Origin: Congzhengia sp045635085 | Lineage (GTDB): Bacteria > Bacillota > Clostridia > UBA1381 > UBA9506 | Assembly (NCBI GenBank): GCA_045635085.1 | Contig: JAZRBM010000017.1 | Span: 1-64,000, forward strand | Reading direction: 5' to 3' | Length of the DNA: 64,000 nt | In this document: one piece after another, positions 33,570 through 41,562 of the stretch | Layout of the letters: each line of letters begins with the position of its first letter | Numbering within the stretch: position 1 is the stretch's first letter | The notes under the pieces: generated by a model | Told to the model about the DNA's origin: nothing | Database searches by the model: none | The model's input: only the letters and a program-made list of their open reading frames with translations | Made by a program: the position numbers and the translations under genes

Positions 33570-33610
33570 CTGGTGTAGAAAAATGCGCACACCACACAAG
33601 GCAAAGAAAA
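33570..33610 (+). repeat. Dispersed short repeat, copy 1
   Basis: Contains TGGTGTAGAAAAATGCGCAC followed by ACCACACAAGGCAAAGAAAA. Related copies: 33834-33869 (+), 33945-33978 (-) and 47554-47592 (+). Each lies directly after a gene or beside a terminator. Confidence 0.65.
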
Positions 33611-33666
33611 TACAAAACTGAGCCTTTAAATTGTGTCTCTTAAACTAAAATGTTATAAAAGTTAAC

Positions 33667-33702
33667 GAAGAAATTCATCAAATGATGAATTTCTTCTTTT
33701 TT
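33667..33702 (+). terminator. Terminator after the EF-G-like gene
   Basis: GAAGAAATTCATC (33667-33679), loop AAAT, GATGAATTTCTTC (33684-33696), then TTTTTT. Confidence 0.9.
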
Positions 33703-33717
33703 ATTGCCTTGTGTTTT

Positions 33718-33801
33718 GAACAAACTTCGCCACTCACTGTACCTTTGTACAGTTTCGGGTAACCGAAAGTAAGGTTTACCTTACTTTCGCTCAGTTTGTC
33801 C
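33718..33801 (+). repeat. Multi-hairpin intergenic element
   Basis: ACAAACT (33720-33726) pairs with AGTTTGT (33793-33799), closing three hairpins that all have 4-base loops: CTGTAC/GTACAG (33737-33752), TTTCGG/CCGAAA (33753-33768) and CGAAAGTAAGG/CCTTACTTTCG (33764-33789). The last two overlap and exclude each other. It could be a REP-like or MITE-like element or a structured RNA. Confidence 0.55.
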
Positions 33802-33833
33802 AATCTGCATCATCTTTCGTCCACCATAAAAGA

Positions 33834-33869
33834 CTGGTGTAGAAAAATGCGCACACCACGTAAAAAGCA
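33834..33869 (+). repeat. Dispersed short repeat, copy 2
   Basis: CTGGTGTAGAAAAATGCGCA then CACCAC, identical to copy 1 over about 26 bases. A terminator (33871-33898) follows at once. Confidence 0.65.
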
Positions 33870-33870
33870 A

Positions 33871-33904
33871 AAGAGATTCACCTTTTGGTGAATCTCTTTA
33901 TTTT
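33871..33904. terminator. Hairpin terminator between the repeats and the glycosyltransferase gene
   Basis: AAGAGATTCACC (33871-33882), loop TTTT, GGTGAATCTCTT (33887-33898), then TATTTT. Confidence 0.8.
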
Positions 33905-33944
33905 ATAATATTTTTGCTGTAATGATAGTGTTTTGCTACTTTTT

Positions 33945-33978
33945 TCCTTGTGTGGTCTGCATATTTTGCTACACCCAC
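33945..33978 (-). repeat. Dispersed short repeat, inverted copy 3
   Basis: On the minus strand: GGGTGTAGCAAAATATGCAG then ACCACACAAGG. It is related to copies 1 and 2 with a few substitutions and ends just before the 3' end of the glycosyltransferase gene. Confidence 0.5.
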
Positions 33979-33980
33979 CA

Positions 33981-35240
33981 TTATCTTACGTCGTCTAACG
34001 TCTTTACCTGGTCATGTGTTATTGGTTTCCAGCTCATATCTTTAGAAAACAGCGCCACAAACGTTATAGGAATATACGAAAACATAAATATCGGGAATGT
34101 GAACGTATATATGATTTTTTTAAAAATAGGTGCGTAAATTTTGTCCCATTCGCTTATGGTAGACACAACTGCTATACCAAGCAGCATAAAATACGAGTTA
34201 ATTCCCGTGTCAATCAGCGTTCTTGCTATTACCGTAAGGTCTAATCTTAAAATAAGTCCTAAAATGGTAAAGCCCAAAAGAACAAAGCCCGAAACAATGG
34301 TGAGTATTAAAGGAATCATAGTTGAAACGGCCAAATCAAAGCACGCAAAGCCTCTGCCACTTAGCATCCCATGTACCATTTTGAAAAAGTATTTTCTGGT
34401 AAGCTGCATAGAGCCTTTTGTCCATCTCATCCTCTGTCTCCACGACTGTGAAAACAACACCGGCTGTTCGTCGTATAAAACAGCTTTGTCGCAGTAGGCG
34501 ATTGTTTCGCCGTCGAGCACCTGCTGAAGTGAAAATTCAATGTCCTCAGTGAGCAAAAAAAACTTCCAGCCGCCGATTTTGTCTAAAATATCATGGTGAA
34601 CCAAAAATCCTGTACCTGAAATAGCACAGCTTGTGTTCATAATTGTTCTGGGGTGGTTTAAAAATCTTGACTCTCTTAAATACCACAGAGAGCCGCCTGC
34701 TGAAACCCAGCTTGTACCGTAGTTTTTTGTATTTCTGTAGCTTGTCAGGATTCTGTGACCGTTTGAAAACATTTTGTTCATCTCGTCGATGTAGTTTTCG
34801 TCTAATAAATTGTCTGCATCAAAAACAAAATACCCGTCGTAGTTGTTTTCAGGAAACTCTTTTTTAATAAGGTTTAGTGCATAGTCTAAAGCATAGCCTT
34901 TTCCGATTTTTTTATTATCAAAGCGCTCTATAACGTGATATGCACCCGCCTCGCGCGAGACGCGGGCTGTGTTATCTGTGCAGTTGTCGGCAATTACAAA
35001 AATGTCAACAAGCTCACTCGGGTAAGATTGCCCCTTAATACTTGCGATTAGATGGGGGATAACCTTTTCTTCATTTCTGCCTGGGATTAAAACCGCATAT
35101 TTACACATTTTTTTTGCTCTGTATTTTCTTGCCCCTTTTAAAAACGGGATAAAAATATATACAAACTGATAGCCTATACATCCGATAAAAATAAGTGCAA
35201 AAATGTAGTTAAGATAACGAACAATATCAAGATTTATCAT
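33981..35240 (-). CDS. Membrane glycosyltransferase, family 2
   Basis: A 419-residue processive GT2 enzyme. I prefer ATG 35240 (MINLDIVRYL), ten bases after AGGAG; upstream ATGs overlap that site. One N-terminal helix (YLNYIFALIFIGCIGYQFVYI), a cytosolic GT-A domain (KYAVLIPGRNEEKVIPHLI; DxD in FVFDADNLLDENY; TEDIEFS; QRMRW, the Q-x-x-R-W motif of processive enzymes), then three or four C-terminal helices. It resembles cellulose synthase-like and poly-N-acetylglucosamine synthases. The sugar and product are unknown. It is a single-gene unit facing left. Confidence 0.9.
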   Translation of the reverse strand: MINLDIVRYLNYIFALIFIGCIGYQFVYIFIPFLKGARKYRAKKMCKYAVLIPGRNEEKVIPHLIASIKGQSYPSELVDIFVIADNCTDNTARVSREAGAYHVIERFDNKKIGKGYALDYALNLIKKEFPENNYDGYFVFDADNLLDENYIDEMNKMFSNGHRILTSYRNTKNYGTSWVSAGGSLWYLRESRFLNHPRTIMNTSCAISGTGFLVHHDILDKIGGWKFFLLTEDIEFSLQQVLDGETIAYCDKAVLYDEQPVLFSQSWRQRMRWTKGSMQLTRKYFFKMVHGMLSGRGFACFDLAVSTMIPLILTIVSGFVLLGFTILGLILRLDLTVIARTLIDTGINSYFMLLGIAVVSTISEWDKIYAPIFKKIIYTFTFPIFMFSYIPITFVALFSKDMSWKPITHDQVKTLDDVR

Positions 35241-35351
35241 AATCTTCATGCTCCTAATAAACATAATGTGTATCTTATATCATAATACTATATTCACTTT
35301 GTTTTGTCAATAATGATATTTTTTTGCATAAGGAAAAATTTTTAAAAATTG

Positions 35352-35380
35352 TAGACAAATTTCCGCAAAAATTATATAAT
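35352..35380 (+). promoter_or_regulatory. Promoter of the folT leader
   Basis: TAGACA (35352-35357), 17-base spacer, TATAAT (35375-35380). The predicted start (about 35387) precedes the riboswitch. Confidence 0.7.
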
Positions 35381-35400
35381 AATAGATAACCTTAATATAT

Positions 35401-35500
35401 GCAGAGTAGGACTTGACGCGTCAAGTGGCAGATGAACGGGAAGTTGTCGTCTGCACGAAGAACATTATTGTTTGCGATGTCATTTCCGCATTCCGCTGCT
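35401..35500 (+). promoter_or_regulatory. Tetrahydrofolate (THF-I) riboswitch
   Basis: The conserved blocks of the THF riboswitch appear in order: AGAGTAGGACTTGACGCG (35403-35420), AAGTGGCAG, GAACGGGAAGTTGTCG, CTGCACGAAG and TTTCCGCATTCCGCT. The closing stem pairs GCAG (35401-35404) with CTGC (35496-35499). That 3' strand overlaps a strong hairpin TGCTGCAAAA/TTTTGCAGCA (35497-35506 and 35514-35523), so the two folds exclude each other. The downstream gene is a folate transporter subunit, the classic target. Confidence 0.85.
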
Positions 35501-35545
35501 GCAAAACTCATTCTTTTGCAGCAAACTGTGAAAGGATGATAAAAT

Positions 35546-36046
35546 ATGAAAAAAAATCTAACAGTAAAATTTTTAGTTTATGGCGCCGTTTTAATTGCTT
35601 TAAACATCGTAATTACAAGACTCTTTGGCTATGATGCAGGTCCTGTGCGAATAAGCTTTACGTTTGTCCCACTGTCACTTGGCTCAATTATGTTTGGACC
35701 CTTCTGGGGAGCAGTGTTGGCACTGATTGCTGATGTTTTGGGACAATTCCTAAAAGGCTCTCCCCCCTGGCTTGGATTTTGTATAAGCACAGTGCTATAC
35801 GGGCTTTCTTATGGGTTTTTCCTTTATAAAAAGGAAAAAAGTCTTTTTAAAATCACACTTTGTGTTATTTTGCAGCAAATTTTTATCGACGCAATTTTGG
35901 GCTCTTTTTGGTTTTATCACTACATGGGAACGCCTTTTTCAGCGGCACTTCTTGCAAGAGGCATCGATGCTTTGTGTATGATTCCTGTCGAAATAATTGT
36001 TATAAAATATATGTGTAAACTGTTAGGAGATAAGTTAAAGGTATGA
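35546..36046 (+). CDS. folT: Folate ECF transporter S component
   Basis: A 166-residue membrane protein after AAAGGATG with five to six helices (LVYGAVLIALNIVITRLF, LGSIMFGPFWGAVLALIADVLG, WLGFCISTVLYGLSYGFFL, MIPVEIIVIKYMC). The F-G-P-x-x-G-A and DxxG patterns are typical of FolT. The S component binds folate and docks with a shared ECF energizing module, which is not in this window. Control by the THF riboswitch fits, as does the 5-formyl-THF cyclo-ligase gene four genes downstream. The stop overlaps the next start by four bases. Confidence 0.88.
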   Translation: MKKNLTVKFLVYGAVLIALNIVITRLFGYDAGPVRISFTFVPLSLGSIMFGPFWGAVLALIADVLGQFLKGSPPWLGFCISTVLYGLSYGFFLYKKEKSLFKITLCVILQQIFIDAILGSFWFYHYMGTPFSAALLARGIDALCMIPVEIIVIKYMCKLLGDKLKV

Positions 36047-37191
36047 TATATTTAGACAACGCAGCTACAACCCGTCCTTATGATGAGGTTATAGAGCTGA
36101 TGGCAAAGATGAATAAAGAGTTTTACGCTAACCCCTCGTCTATGCACGCAGCAGGCTTTAGTGCCGAAAAAAAGCTAAAAGCAGCAAAAGAGGTGCTTCT
36201 TTCGGCTATAGGTGCAAAATCCGGTAATTTCATTTTTACCTCAGGCGGAACAGAAAGCAACAATCAGATATTTTTTGGCACTCTTTTATCTTCTGTAAAG
36301 AGAAAAGTGCACGTTATTACCTCTGCAATTGAGCATCCGTCTGTTTTAGAGCCGGTAAAATATTTAGAGAACCTCGGATGTGAAGTAACATATTTAACGC
36401 CTGATGCTAAGGGTAAAATATCTCCAGAAAGTGTAGAAAAAGAAATAAAAGACAACACAAAGCTCGTATCCATCATGGCAGTTAACAACGAAACGGGCGC
36501 GATAAACCCGATAGGCGAGATAACAAAAAAAGTAAAAGCGAAAAATCCCGATATAATTGTTCATTCCGACTGCGTTCAGGCAATGGGAAACATCCCGCTC
36601 CTTGTAGATAAGTGGGGTGTTGATGCAATTTCTTTGTCTGCTCATAAGATTTGCGGCCCAAAGGGTGTCGGCGGACTCTACGCTTGCGACAAGGTGAGGG
36701 TTTTGCCGTATATTTTAGGCGGTCATCAGCAAAAAAACCTTCGTTCAGGAACTGAAAATGTTCCCGGTATTGTCGGCTTTTCAAAAGCTTGCGAAATTTG
36801 TAACAGCAATTTTGAAAAGCATCTTGAAAATAACATTCTTTTAAAGAAAACGATTATACAAAGACTAAAGGATAAAGACAACTTTATAATAAACAATGAA
36901 GGGTGCGACTTTTCTTCGCATATCGTGAGCATCAGGGTAAAAAATGTCAGGGCAGAGGTTATGCTTCATGCTCTGGAAGAATTTAAAATCTGCGTTTCTG
37001 CAGGGTCTGCATGCTCTACCAACAAGCCCGCTCCCTCGCACGTGTTACTTGCGCAGGGACTTCCACGAAAGCACATAGAGGAAACAATAAGAGTAAGCCT
37101 TGGTGCTTACAACACACTAGACGAAATAAACTATTTTTGTGATATTTTAATTAAGGAAGCAGACAAGCTTTCGCGCTTTTTAAGAGCTTAG
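36043..37191 (+). CDS. Cysteine desulfurase (NifS/IscS family)
   Basis: A 382-residue PLP enzyme that mobilizes sulfur from cysteine. MIYLDNAATTRPYDEV is the usual start; TSGGTESNN, VNNETGAINPIGE, HSDCVQAMGN and SLSAHKICGPKGVGGLY (PLP lysine in the H-K motif) are present. The active cysteine is in SAGSACSTNKPAPSHVL, as in group I NifS proteins. It starts within the folT stop (ATGA overlap), so it is under the riboswitch-led promoter. It may serve Fe-S assembly or thio-modification of tRNA; no IscU lies next to it. Confidence 0.92.
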   Translation: MIYLDNAATTRPYDEVIELMAKMNKEFYANPSSMHAAGFSAEKKLKAAKEVLLSAIGAKSGNFIFTSGGTESNNQIFFGTLLSSVKRKVHVITSAIEHPSVLEPVKYLENLGCEVTYLTPDAKGKISPESVEKEIKDNTKLVSIMAVNNETGAINPIGEITKKVKAKNPDIIVHSDCVQAMGNIPLLVDKWGVDAISLSAHKICGPKGVGGLYACDKVRVLPYILGGHQQKNLRSGTENVPGIVGFSKACEICNSNFEKHLENNILLKKTIIQRLKDKDNFIINNEGCDFSSHIVSIRVKNVRAEVMLHALEEFKICVSAGSACSTNKPAPSHVLLAQGLPRKHIEETIRVSLGAYNTLDEINYFCDILIKEADKLSRFLRA

Positions 37192-37204
37192 ATAGGAGTA
37201 GGAT

Positions 37205-37987
37205 ATGAAAATTTTAGCGATCGGCGATGTTGTTGGCGACAGAGGATGCGATGCAATATTAGACAATTTAGATGCCATAAAGAAAAAATACGCTGTAGAC
37301 TTTTGCATAATAAACGCAGAAAATGCGTGCTCAGCAAACGGTATTACAAGAAAAAAAGCAGAAATCCTTATTTCGGCCAGTGCAGATGTTCTAACGCTTG
37401 GAAATCACACCTTCAGGCAAAAGGAAGCATATGCTCTTTTATCTCACAACGAAAGAGTCATAAGGCCCATTAACTACCCGCCCGGAACAGTTGGTCGTGG
37501 TGTGACAGAATTTGTAAAAAACGGCGCTAAAATTGCAGTGTTTAATGCCCTCGGAAGAGTGCATCTTGAAAATGTCGACTGTCCTTTCCGTGCACTAAAA
37601 TCAGCTTTGGAAAAATCAGACGCGCAAATTAAAATTGTAGATTTTCACGCAGAAGCAACAAGCGAAAAGCGCGCTATGGGCTTTTATTTAGATGGCGTTG
37701 CCTCTGTTGTTTTCGGCACACACACGCACGTACAGACAGCAGATGCGCAAATTCTTCCCCGTGGCACGGGATACATTACCGACATCGGTATGACCGGACC
37801 TTATCATTCCTGTCTTGGTGTTGACAAAAATATTGTGATAGAAAGATTCGTAAATTTAAACCAACAAAGGTTTGAGTTTGCAGACTCTTTAGCAATGATC
37901 AGCGGTGCGGTGTTTACTGTATGTGAAAAAAGCGGAAAATGTGAAGCTGTAGAGAGCTTTACTATTTTGCCGGGAGAAAAAATATGA
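37205..37987 (+). CDS. ymdB: YmdB-family metallophosphoesterase
   Basis: A 260-residue enzyme (family length 264). Metal-binding residues: MKILAIGDVVGDRG (Asp), NAENA, GNHTF (Asn-His), VDFHAEATSEK and GTHTHVQTAD. YmdB hydrolyses 2',3'-cyclic AMP and helps control RNase Y-dependent mRNA turnover in Bacillus. The rny gene is 7.5 kb upstream rather than adjacent. It follows the cysteine desulfurase by 13 bases and overlaps the cyclo-ligase start by four bases. Confidence 0.92.
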   Translation: MKILAIGDVVGDRGCDAILDNLDAIKKKYAVDFCIINAENACSANGITRKKAEILISASADVLTLGNHTFRQKEAYALLSHNERVIRPINYPPGTVGRGVTEFVKNGAKIAVFNALGRVHLENVDCPFRALKSALEKSDAQIKIVDFHAEATSEKRAMGFYLDGVASVVFGTHTHVQTADAQILPRGTGYITDIGMTGPYHSCLGVDKNIVIERFVNLNQQRFEFADSLAMISGAVFTVCEKSGKCEAVESFTILPGEKI

Positions 37988-38523
37988 CAAAAAAAGAAAT
38001 AAGAAAATATATGCTTAATCTTAGAAAAAACGTCACAGACCGTATAAAAAAAGATAAAGCTATCGCCCTTTGCCTTTTGTCGCAGGATTTTTATAAAAAT
38101 GCTAAAACAATTATGACATACATCTCCTATGGCAGTGAGGTGGACACGCACGCTCTCATCTTTACTATCTTAAAAGACAAAAAAACGCTCTGTGCCCCAA
38201 AGTGTGTCACAGAGTGTGACATAGAGGCACGCGCATTTTCTGACTTTTCCGGTTTGTCAAAGGGCGCTTTTGGAATTTTAGAGCCGGATGGGGCACTTTT
38301 TGATAATTTTGACTTAATTATCGTGCCGGGAGTTGCGTTTAATACAAAAAATTACAGAATCGGCTATGGTAGAGGCTATTATGACAGATTTTTAAAAGGA
38401 AATGATGCCATAACAGTAGGGCTTTTTTACGAAGAGCAAAGAAGTGAGTTTTTGCCAGACAAAAACGACATCGCGCTTGACTATATAATAACAGAAAAAA
38501 ATCTATACAAAAGGGAGCTTTAA
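37984..38523 (+). CDS. 5-formyltetrahydrofolate cyclo-ligase
   Basis: A 179-residue ATP-dependent enzyme that converts 5-formyl-THF to 5,10-methenyl-THF. Motifs: TKKEIRKYMLNLRKN at the start, MTYISYGSEVDTHAL, and the signature VPGVAFNTKNYRIGYGRGYYDRFL with the ATP/folate-binding glycines (key residues G-x-G-x-G-Y-Y-D). A folate-salvage enzyme in a unit headed by a THF riboswitch makes biological sense. Confidence 0.92.
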   Translation: MTKKEIRKYMLNLRKNVTDRIKKDKAIALCLLSQDFYKNAKTIMTYISYGSEVDTHALIFTILKDKKTLCAPKCVTECDIEARAFSDFSGLSKGAFGILEPDGALFDNFDLIIVPGVAFNTKNYRIGYGRGYYDRFLKGNDAITVGLFYEEQRSEFLPDKNDIALDYIITEKNLYKREL

Positions 38524-38524
38524 T

Positions 38525-39028
38525 ATGAACGATATATTTTTTGAATATTTGGTAAAGAAAAAATCATCAGAGGATAATATAAAGCAGGTTTTGCTTATTT
38601 TATCGTGCGTTCTCGTGCTGTTTTTAAGCTTATACCTTTGTTTGTTTGTTTTTATTAAATATATATGGCTCCTTCCTATAATCTGGGGCGCAACTATTTA
38701 CGGCACTGTTATTTTAAGAAGAAATTACTCGATAGAGTATGAGTATATTTTTACTAACGGTCAGCTCGATATTGATATAATAAAGGGAAAAACCACGAGA
38801 AAAAACCTGGCATCTCTTGCCTGCAAAAACATTGAATATATGGCACCTTTTACGTCAGAAAACCTATCAGAACGCATAGTAATAGATACTATTTATGATG
38901 AGAAAAGACGCGGCAAATACTATATAGACTACACCGAAAGCGGACAAAAAATACGTCTTTTAATACAGCCGCCTGAAAAGCTTTTGGAAAATATAAAAAA
39001 GTATAACCCAAGGAATGTGAATTTATGA
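38525..39028 (+). CDS. Small membrane protein with C-terminal cytosolic domain
   Basis: A 167-residue protein, start one base after the cyclo-ligase stop. Two adjacent helices (residues 20-65: VLLILSCVLVLFLSLYLCLF and YIWLLPIIWGATIYGTVIL) are followed by a soluble beta-rich domain (YIFTNGQLDIDIIKGK; RGKYYIDYTESGQKIRLLI) that looks PH-like. Function unknown. Translational coupling on both sides (four-base overlap with the next gene) makes it a constant part of the operon. Confidence 0.7.
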   Translation: MNDIFFEYLVKKKSSEDNIKQVLLILSCVLVLFLSLYLCLFVFIKYIWLLPIIWGATIYGTVILRRNYSIEYEYIFTNGQLDIDIIKGKTTRKNLASLACKNIEYMAPFTSENLSERIVIDTIYDEKRRGKYYIDYTESGQKIRLLIQPPEKLLENIKKYNPRNVNL

Positions 39029-39489
39029 TAGATAGTGTTATTTCTTATTTAATAAAAAACAATATAACCGTAGCAACCGCAGAATCTTGCACAGCAGGGA
39101 TGATTGCTGCAAAAATCGGCGATTTCAGCGGGGTTTCAAATATTTTTAGCGAGGGTTTTATTACTTATAGCAATAGCGCTAAAGAAAAATACCTTGGTGT
39201 TTCCCACGCTTTACTTGAAGAGTATGGTGCAGTAAGCGAAGAGGTTGCACGTGCTATGGCAGAGGGCGTTTGCAAAAAATGCGGCACAAGACTAGGTCTT
39301 TCTGCAACAGGCATCGCAGGACCTGCAGGCGGAACGGCTGAAAAGCCAGTAGGGCTTGTTTATATGGGAGTTTGCCTTGATGGAAAAACCACTGTTGTAA
39401 AGAAAGTGTTTAAAGGAAACAGATTAAGCGTTCGCACATCTACCACCAAAGAGATTTTTAAAGAAGTTAAAAAAAGATTACAAATTTAA
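39025..39489 (+). CDS. CinA C-terminal family protein (NMN amidohydrolase-like)
   Basis: A 154-residue stand-alone CinA C-terminal domain, which deamidates nicotinamide mononucleotide (PncC activity). Signature: ATAESCTAGMIAAKIGDFSGVS near the start (key residues ESCTAG), YSNSAKEKYLGV, and SATGIAGPAGGTAEKPVG. Firmicute CinA is usually a two-domain protein upstream of recA; here only the C-terminal domain is encoded, yet its position beside recA is kept. Confidence 0.9.
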   Translation: MIDSVISYLIKNNITVATAESCTAGMIAAKIGDFSGVSNIFSEGFITYSNSAKEKYLGVSHALLEEYGAVSEEVARAMAEGVCKKCGTRLGLSATGIAGPAGGTAEKPVGLVYMGVCLDGKTTVVKKVFKGNRLSVRTSTTKEIFKEVKKRLQI

Positions 39490-39497
39490 AAACACTC

Positions 39498-39545
39498 TTG
39501 ACAAAGGTAGGAATTTTTAATATAATTTAGTCGAACAAATGTTCT
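39498..39545 (+). promoter_or_regulatory. recA promoter with LexA (SOS) box
   Basis: TTGACA (39498-39503), 17-base spacer, TATAAT (39521-39526). CGAACAAATGTTCT (39532-39545) matches the Gram-positive LexA box CGAAC-N4-GTTYG at all but the last base and sits over the transcription start. Confidence 0.9.
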
Positions 39546-39561
39546 AAAGGAGGAATACATA

Positions 39562-40623
39562 TTGGCTAAAACAATGACAAACGAAAAGGGTATAGACTTT
39601 GATAAAGATAAGAAAGAGGCGCTTGATGCCGCACTTTTACAAATTGAAAAGAGCTTTGGTAAAGGCTCTGTTATGAAGCTCGGCGAAAGAGCTAACGCTC
39701 AGGTAGAGGCTCTGCCTACCGGTGCTTTGTCTCTTGACTACGCACTTGGCATAGGAGGTCTTCCAAAGGGAAGAATTATAGAAATCTACGGACCGGAGTC
39801 TTCAGGTAAAACAACAGTTGCACTTCACGTTATTGCAGAAGCTCAGGCACGCGGCGGCGAGGTTGCATTTGTTGACGCAGAGCATGCATTAGACCCGGGA
39901 TATGCAAAAAAGCTTGGCGTAAACATTGAAGAATTAATCGTTTCACAGCCAGATACCGGCGAGCAGGCGTTAGAGATTGCAGAGATGCTCGTTCGCAGTA
40001 ATGCAATTGACGTAATAGTAATTGACTCTGTTGCAGCGCTCGTTCCAAAGTCTGAAATTGAGGGAGAAATGGGTGACTCTCACGTTGGTCTTCATGCTCG
40101 TCTTATGAGCCAGGCTTTAAGAAAACTTGCCGGCGTAATAGCAAGAACAAATACTATTGCTATATTTATAAATCAGCTTCGTGAAAAGGTTGGTGTTATC
40201 TACGGAAACCCGGAAGTTACAACCGGTGGCCGCGCGCTTAAGTTCTATGCATCCGTTCGTATGGACGTAAGAAAGCAGGAGCTTATTAAACAGGGTACAG
40301 ATGTTATCGGCGCACGTACAAAAGTAAAAATTGTTAAAAATAAGGTTGCACCTCCTTTTAAAGAGGCAGAATTTGATATAATGTATGGCGAAGGTATTTC
40401 AAAAATCGGCTGCATTTTAGATATTGCAGTGGCAACGGGCATTGTTCAAAAAGGCGGCGCCTGGTACAGCTATGAAGAAGAACGCATAGGTCAGGGCAGA
40501 GAAAATGCGAAACAGTTCTTAAAAGAGCATCCTGAACTTTTAGAAAAAATTGAAGAAGAAGTAAGAGATATTCTTTTTAATGAAGCAGGCGAAATGCCAG
40601 AAGATAGCGAAGAAAACGAATAA
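39562..40623 (+). CDS. recA: RecA recombinase
   Basis: A 353-residue ATP-dependent strand-exchange protein. The start is TTG 39562, eight bases after AAAGGAGG; the ATG at 39574 would be too far. Walker A GPESSGKTT, Walker B VIVIDSV, loop L2 region NQLREKVGV, and the usual acidic C-terminus (EDSEENE). It is the only gene here with a clear LexA box and ends in its own terminator. Confidence 0.97.
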   Translation: MAKTMTNEKGIDFDKDKKEALDAALLQIEKSFGKGSVMKLGERANAQVEALPTGALSLDYALGIGGLPKGRIIEIYGPESSGKTTVALHVIAEAQARGGEVAFVDAEHALDPGYAKKLGVNIEELIVSQPDTGEQALEIAEMLVRSNAIDVIVIDSVAALVPKSEIEGEMGDSHVGLHARLMSQALRKLAGVIARTNTIAIFINQLREKVGVIYGNPEVTTGGRALKFYASVRMDVRKQELIKQGTDVIGARTKVKIVKNKVAPPFKEAEFDIMYGEGISKIGCILDIAVATGIVQKGGAWYSYEEERIGQGRENAKQFLKEHPELLEKIEEEVRDILFNEAGEMPEDSEENE

Positions 40624-40642
40624 AAATGTTCGTAAACAAAAG

Positions 40643-40671
40643 AAAACCGCACTGTTGTGCGGTTTTTTTTG
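40643..40671 (+). terminator. recA terminator
   Basis: AAAACCGCAC (40643-40652), loop TGTT, GTGCGGTTTT (40657-40666), then T residues. Confidence 0.9.
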
Positions 40672-40674
40672 TAT

Positions 40675-40690
40675 TGTTCCACGTGGAACA
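40675..40690 (+). promoter_or_regulatory. parS site, variant
   Basis: TGTTCCACGTGGAACA, a perfect 16-bp palindrome that differs from canonical parS only by symmetrical C/G changes at one position in each arm. It touches the 3' end of spo0J. Confidence 0.8.
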
Positions 40691-41560
40691 TTATTTTTTA
40701 ATTAAATTTATTATTCTTTCAAAGTCTTCTGTTGAATAATACGGAATTTCAATTTTTCCTTTATTCTTTTTGTTTATTATTTTTATTTTCGTGCCAAGCT
40801 CAGATGAAAGACTTTCTTCTAATGCTTTAATGTTTCTTTGTATTTCTATTTCTTCTTTTGTTGGTTTTTTTGGTTTCTTTTCTTTTAAAAGAGAGGCAAT
40901 GTAGCTTTCAAGCTTTCTTACACTCATATCTTCCGCAATGACTTTTTTTGCTATCTCTTGTGCTAAAACCTTATTTTCCAAGGAAAGCAGCGCCCTTGCG
41001 TGCCCTTGTGATATTTTTCCTTGCTTTAACATTTCTTTTATTTCATCAGGAAGATTTAAAAGTCTTAACGTGTTTGTTACTGCTGTACGGCTTCTGCCTA
41101 TTTTTTTAGCAACTTCCTCTTGTGTTAACCCGTATACATCAATAAGCTCCTTAATTCCTGCTGCTTCTTCCAGTGAATTAAGGTTTTCCCTTTGTATATT
41201 TTCTATTAATGTTATTTCTTTTTCTGTTTTTTCAGAAACATCCTTTATTACTGCAGGAATTTCTTTAAGTCCTGCCATTCTTGATGCTCTCCATCTTCTT
41301 TCGCCGGCAATAATTGTATAAAATCCGTTTTTATTGAGTTTTACAACTATTGGCTGAAGCACACCGTACTCTTTTATTGATTCTGAGAGCTCTTGTATTT
41401 TTTCTTCATCAAAATCTCTTCTGGGCTGTGTTTTATTTGGTTCTATCTGTGTTATTTTTATTTTTTTTACGTCTTTTTCTGTTTCTGTTGTTGTCTCTAT
41501 CACGCTGTTTGCATCAAGCAATGCTCCCAGGCCTCTACCTAATCCTTTTTTTGTCGCCAT
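40691..41560 (-). CDS. spo0J: Chromosome-partitioning protein ParB (Spo0J)
   Basis: A 289-residue CTPase clamp that loads at parS. Domains: N-terminal Soj-interacting tip (KKGLGRGLGALL), CTP-binding region with GERRWRASRMAG (about 80-91), HTH (TQEEVAKKIGRSRTAVTNTLRLL), and C-terminal dimerization helices. Two parS palindromes, one on each side of the soj-spo0J pair, are its binding sites. It starts two bases after the soj stop. Annotated near-origin genes in this window agree with a chromosomal rather than plasmid parABS. Confidence 0.95.
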   Translation of the reverse strand: MATKKGLGRGLGALLDANSVIETTTETEKDVKKIKITQIEPNKTQPRRDFDEEKIQELSESIKEYGVLQPIVVKLNKNGFYTIIAGERRWRASRMAGLKEIPAVIKDVSEKTEKEITLIENIQRENLNSLEEAAGIKELIDVYGLTQEEVAKKIGRSRTAVTNTLRLLNLPDEIKEMLKQGKISQGHARALLSLENKVLAQEIAKKVIAEDMSVRKLESYIASLLKEKKPKKPTKEEIEIQRNIKALEESLSSELGTKIKIINKKNKGKIEIPYYSTEDFERIINLIKK

Positions 41561-41562
41561 TT

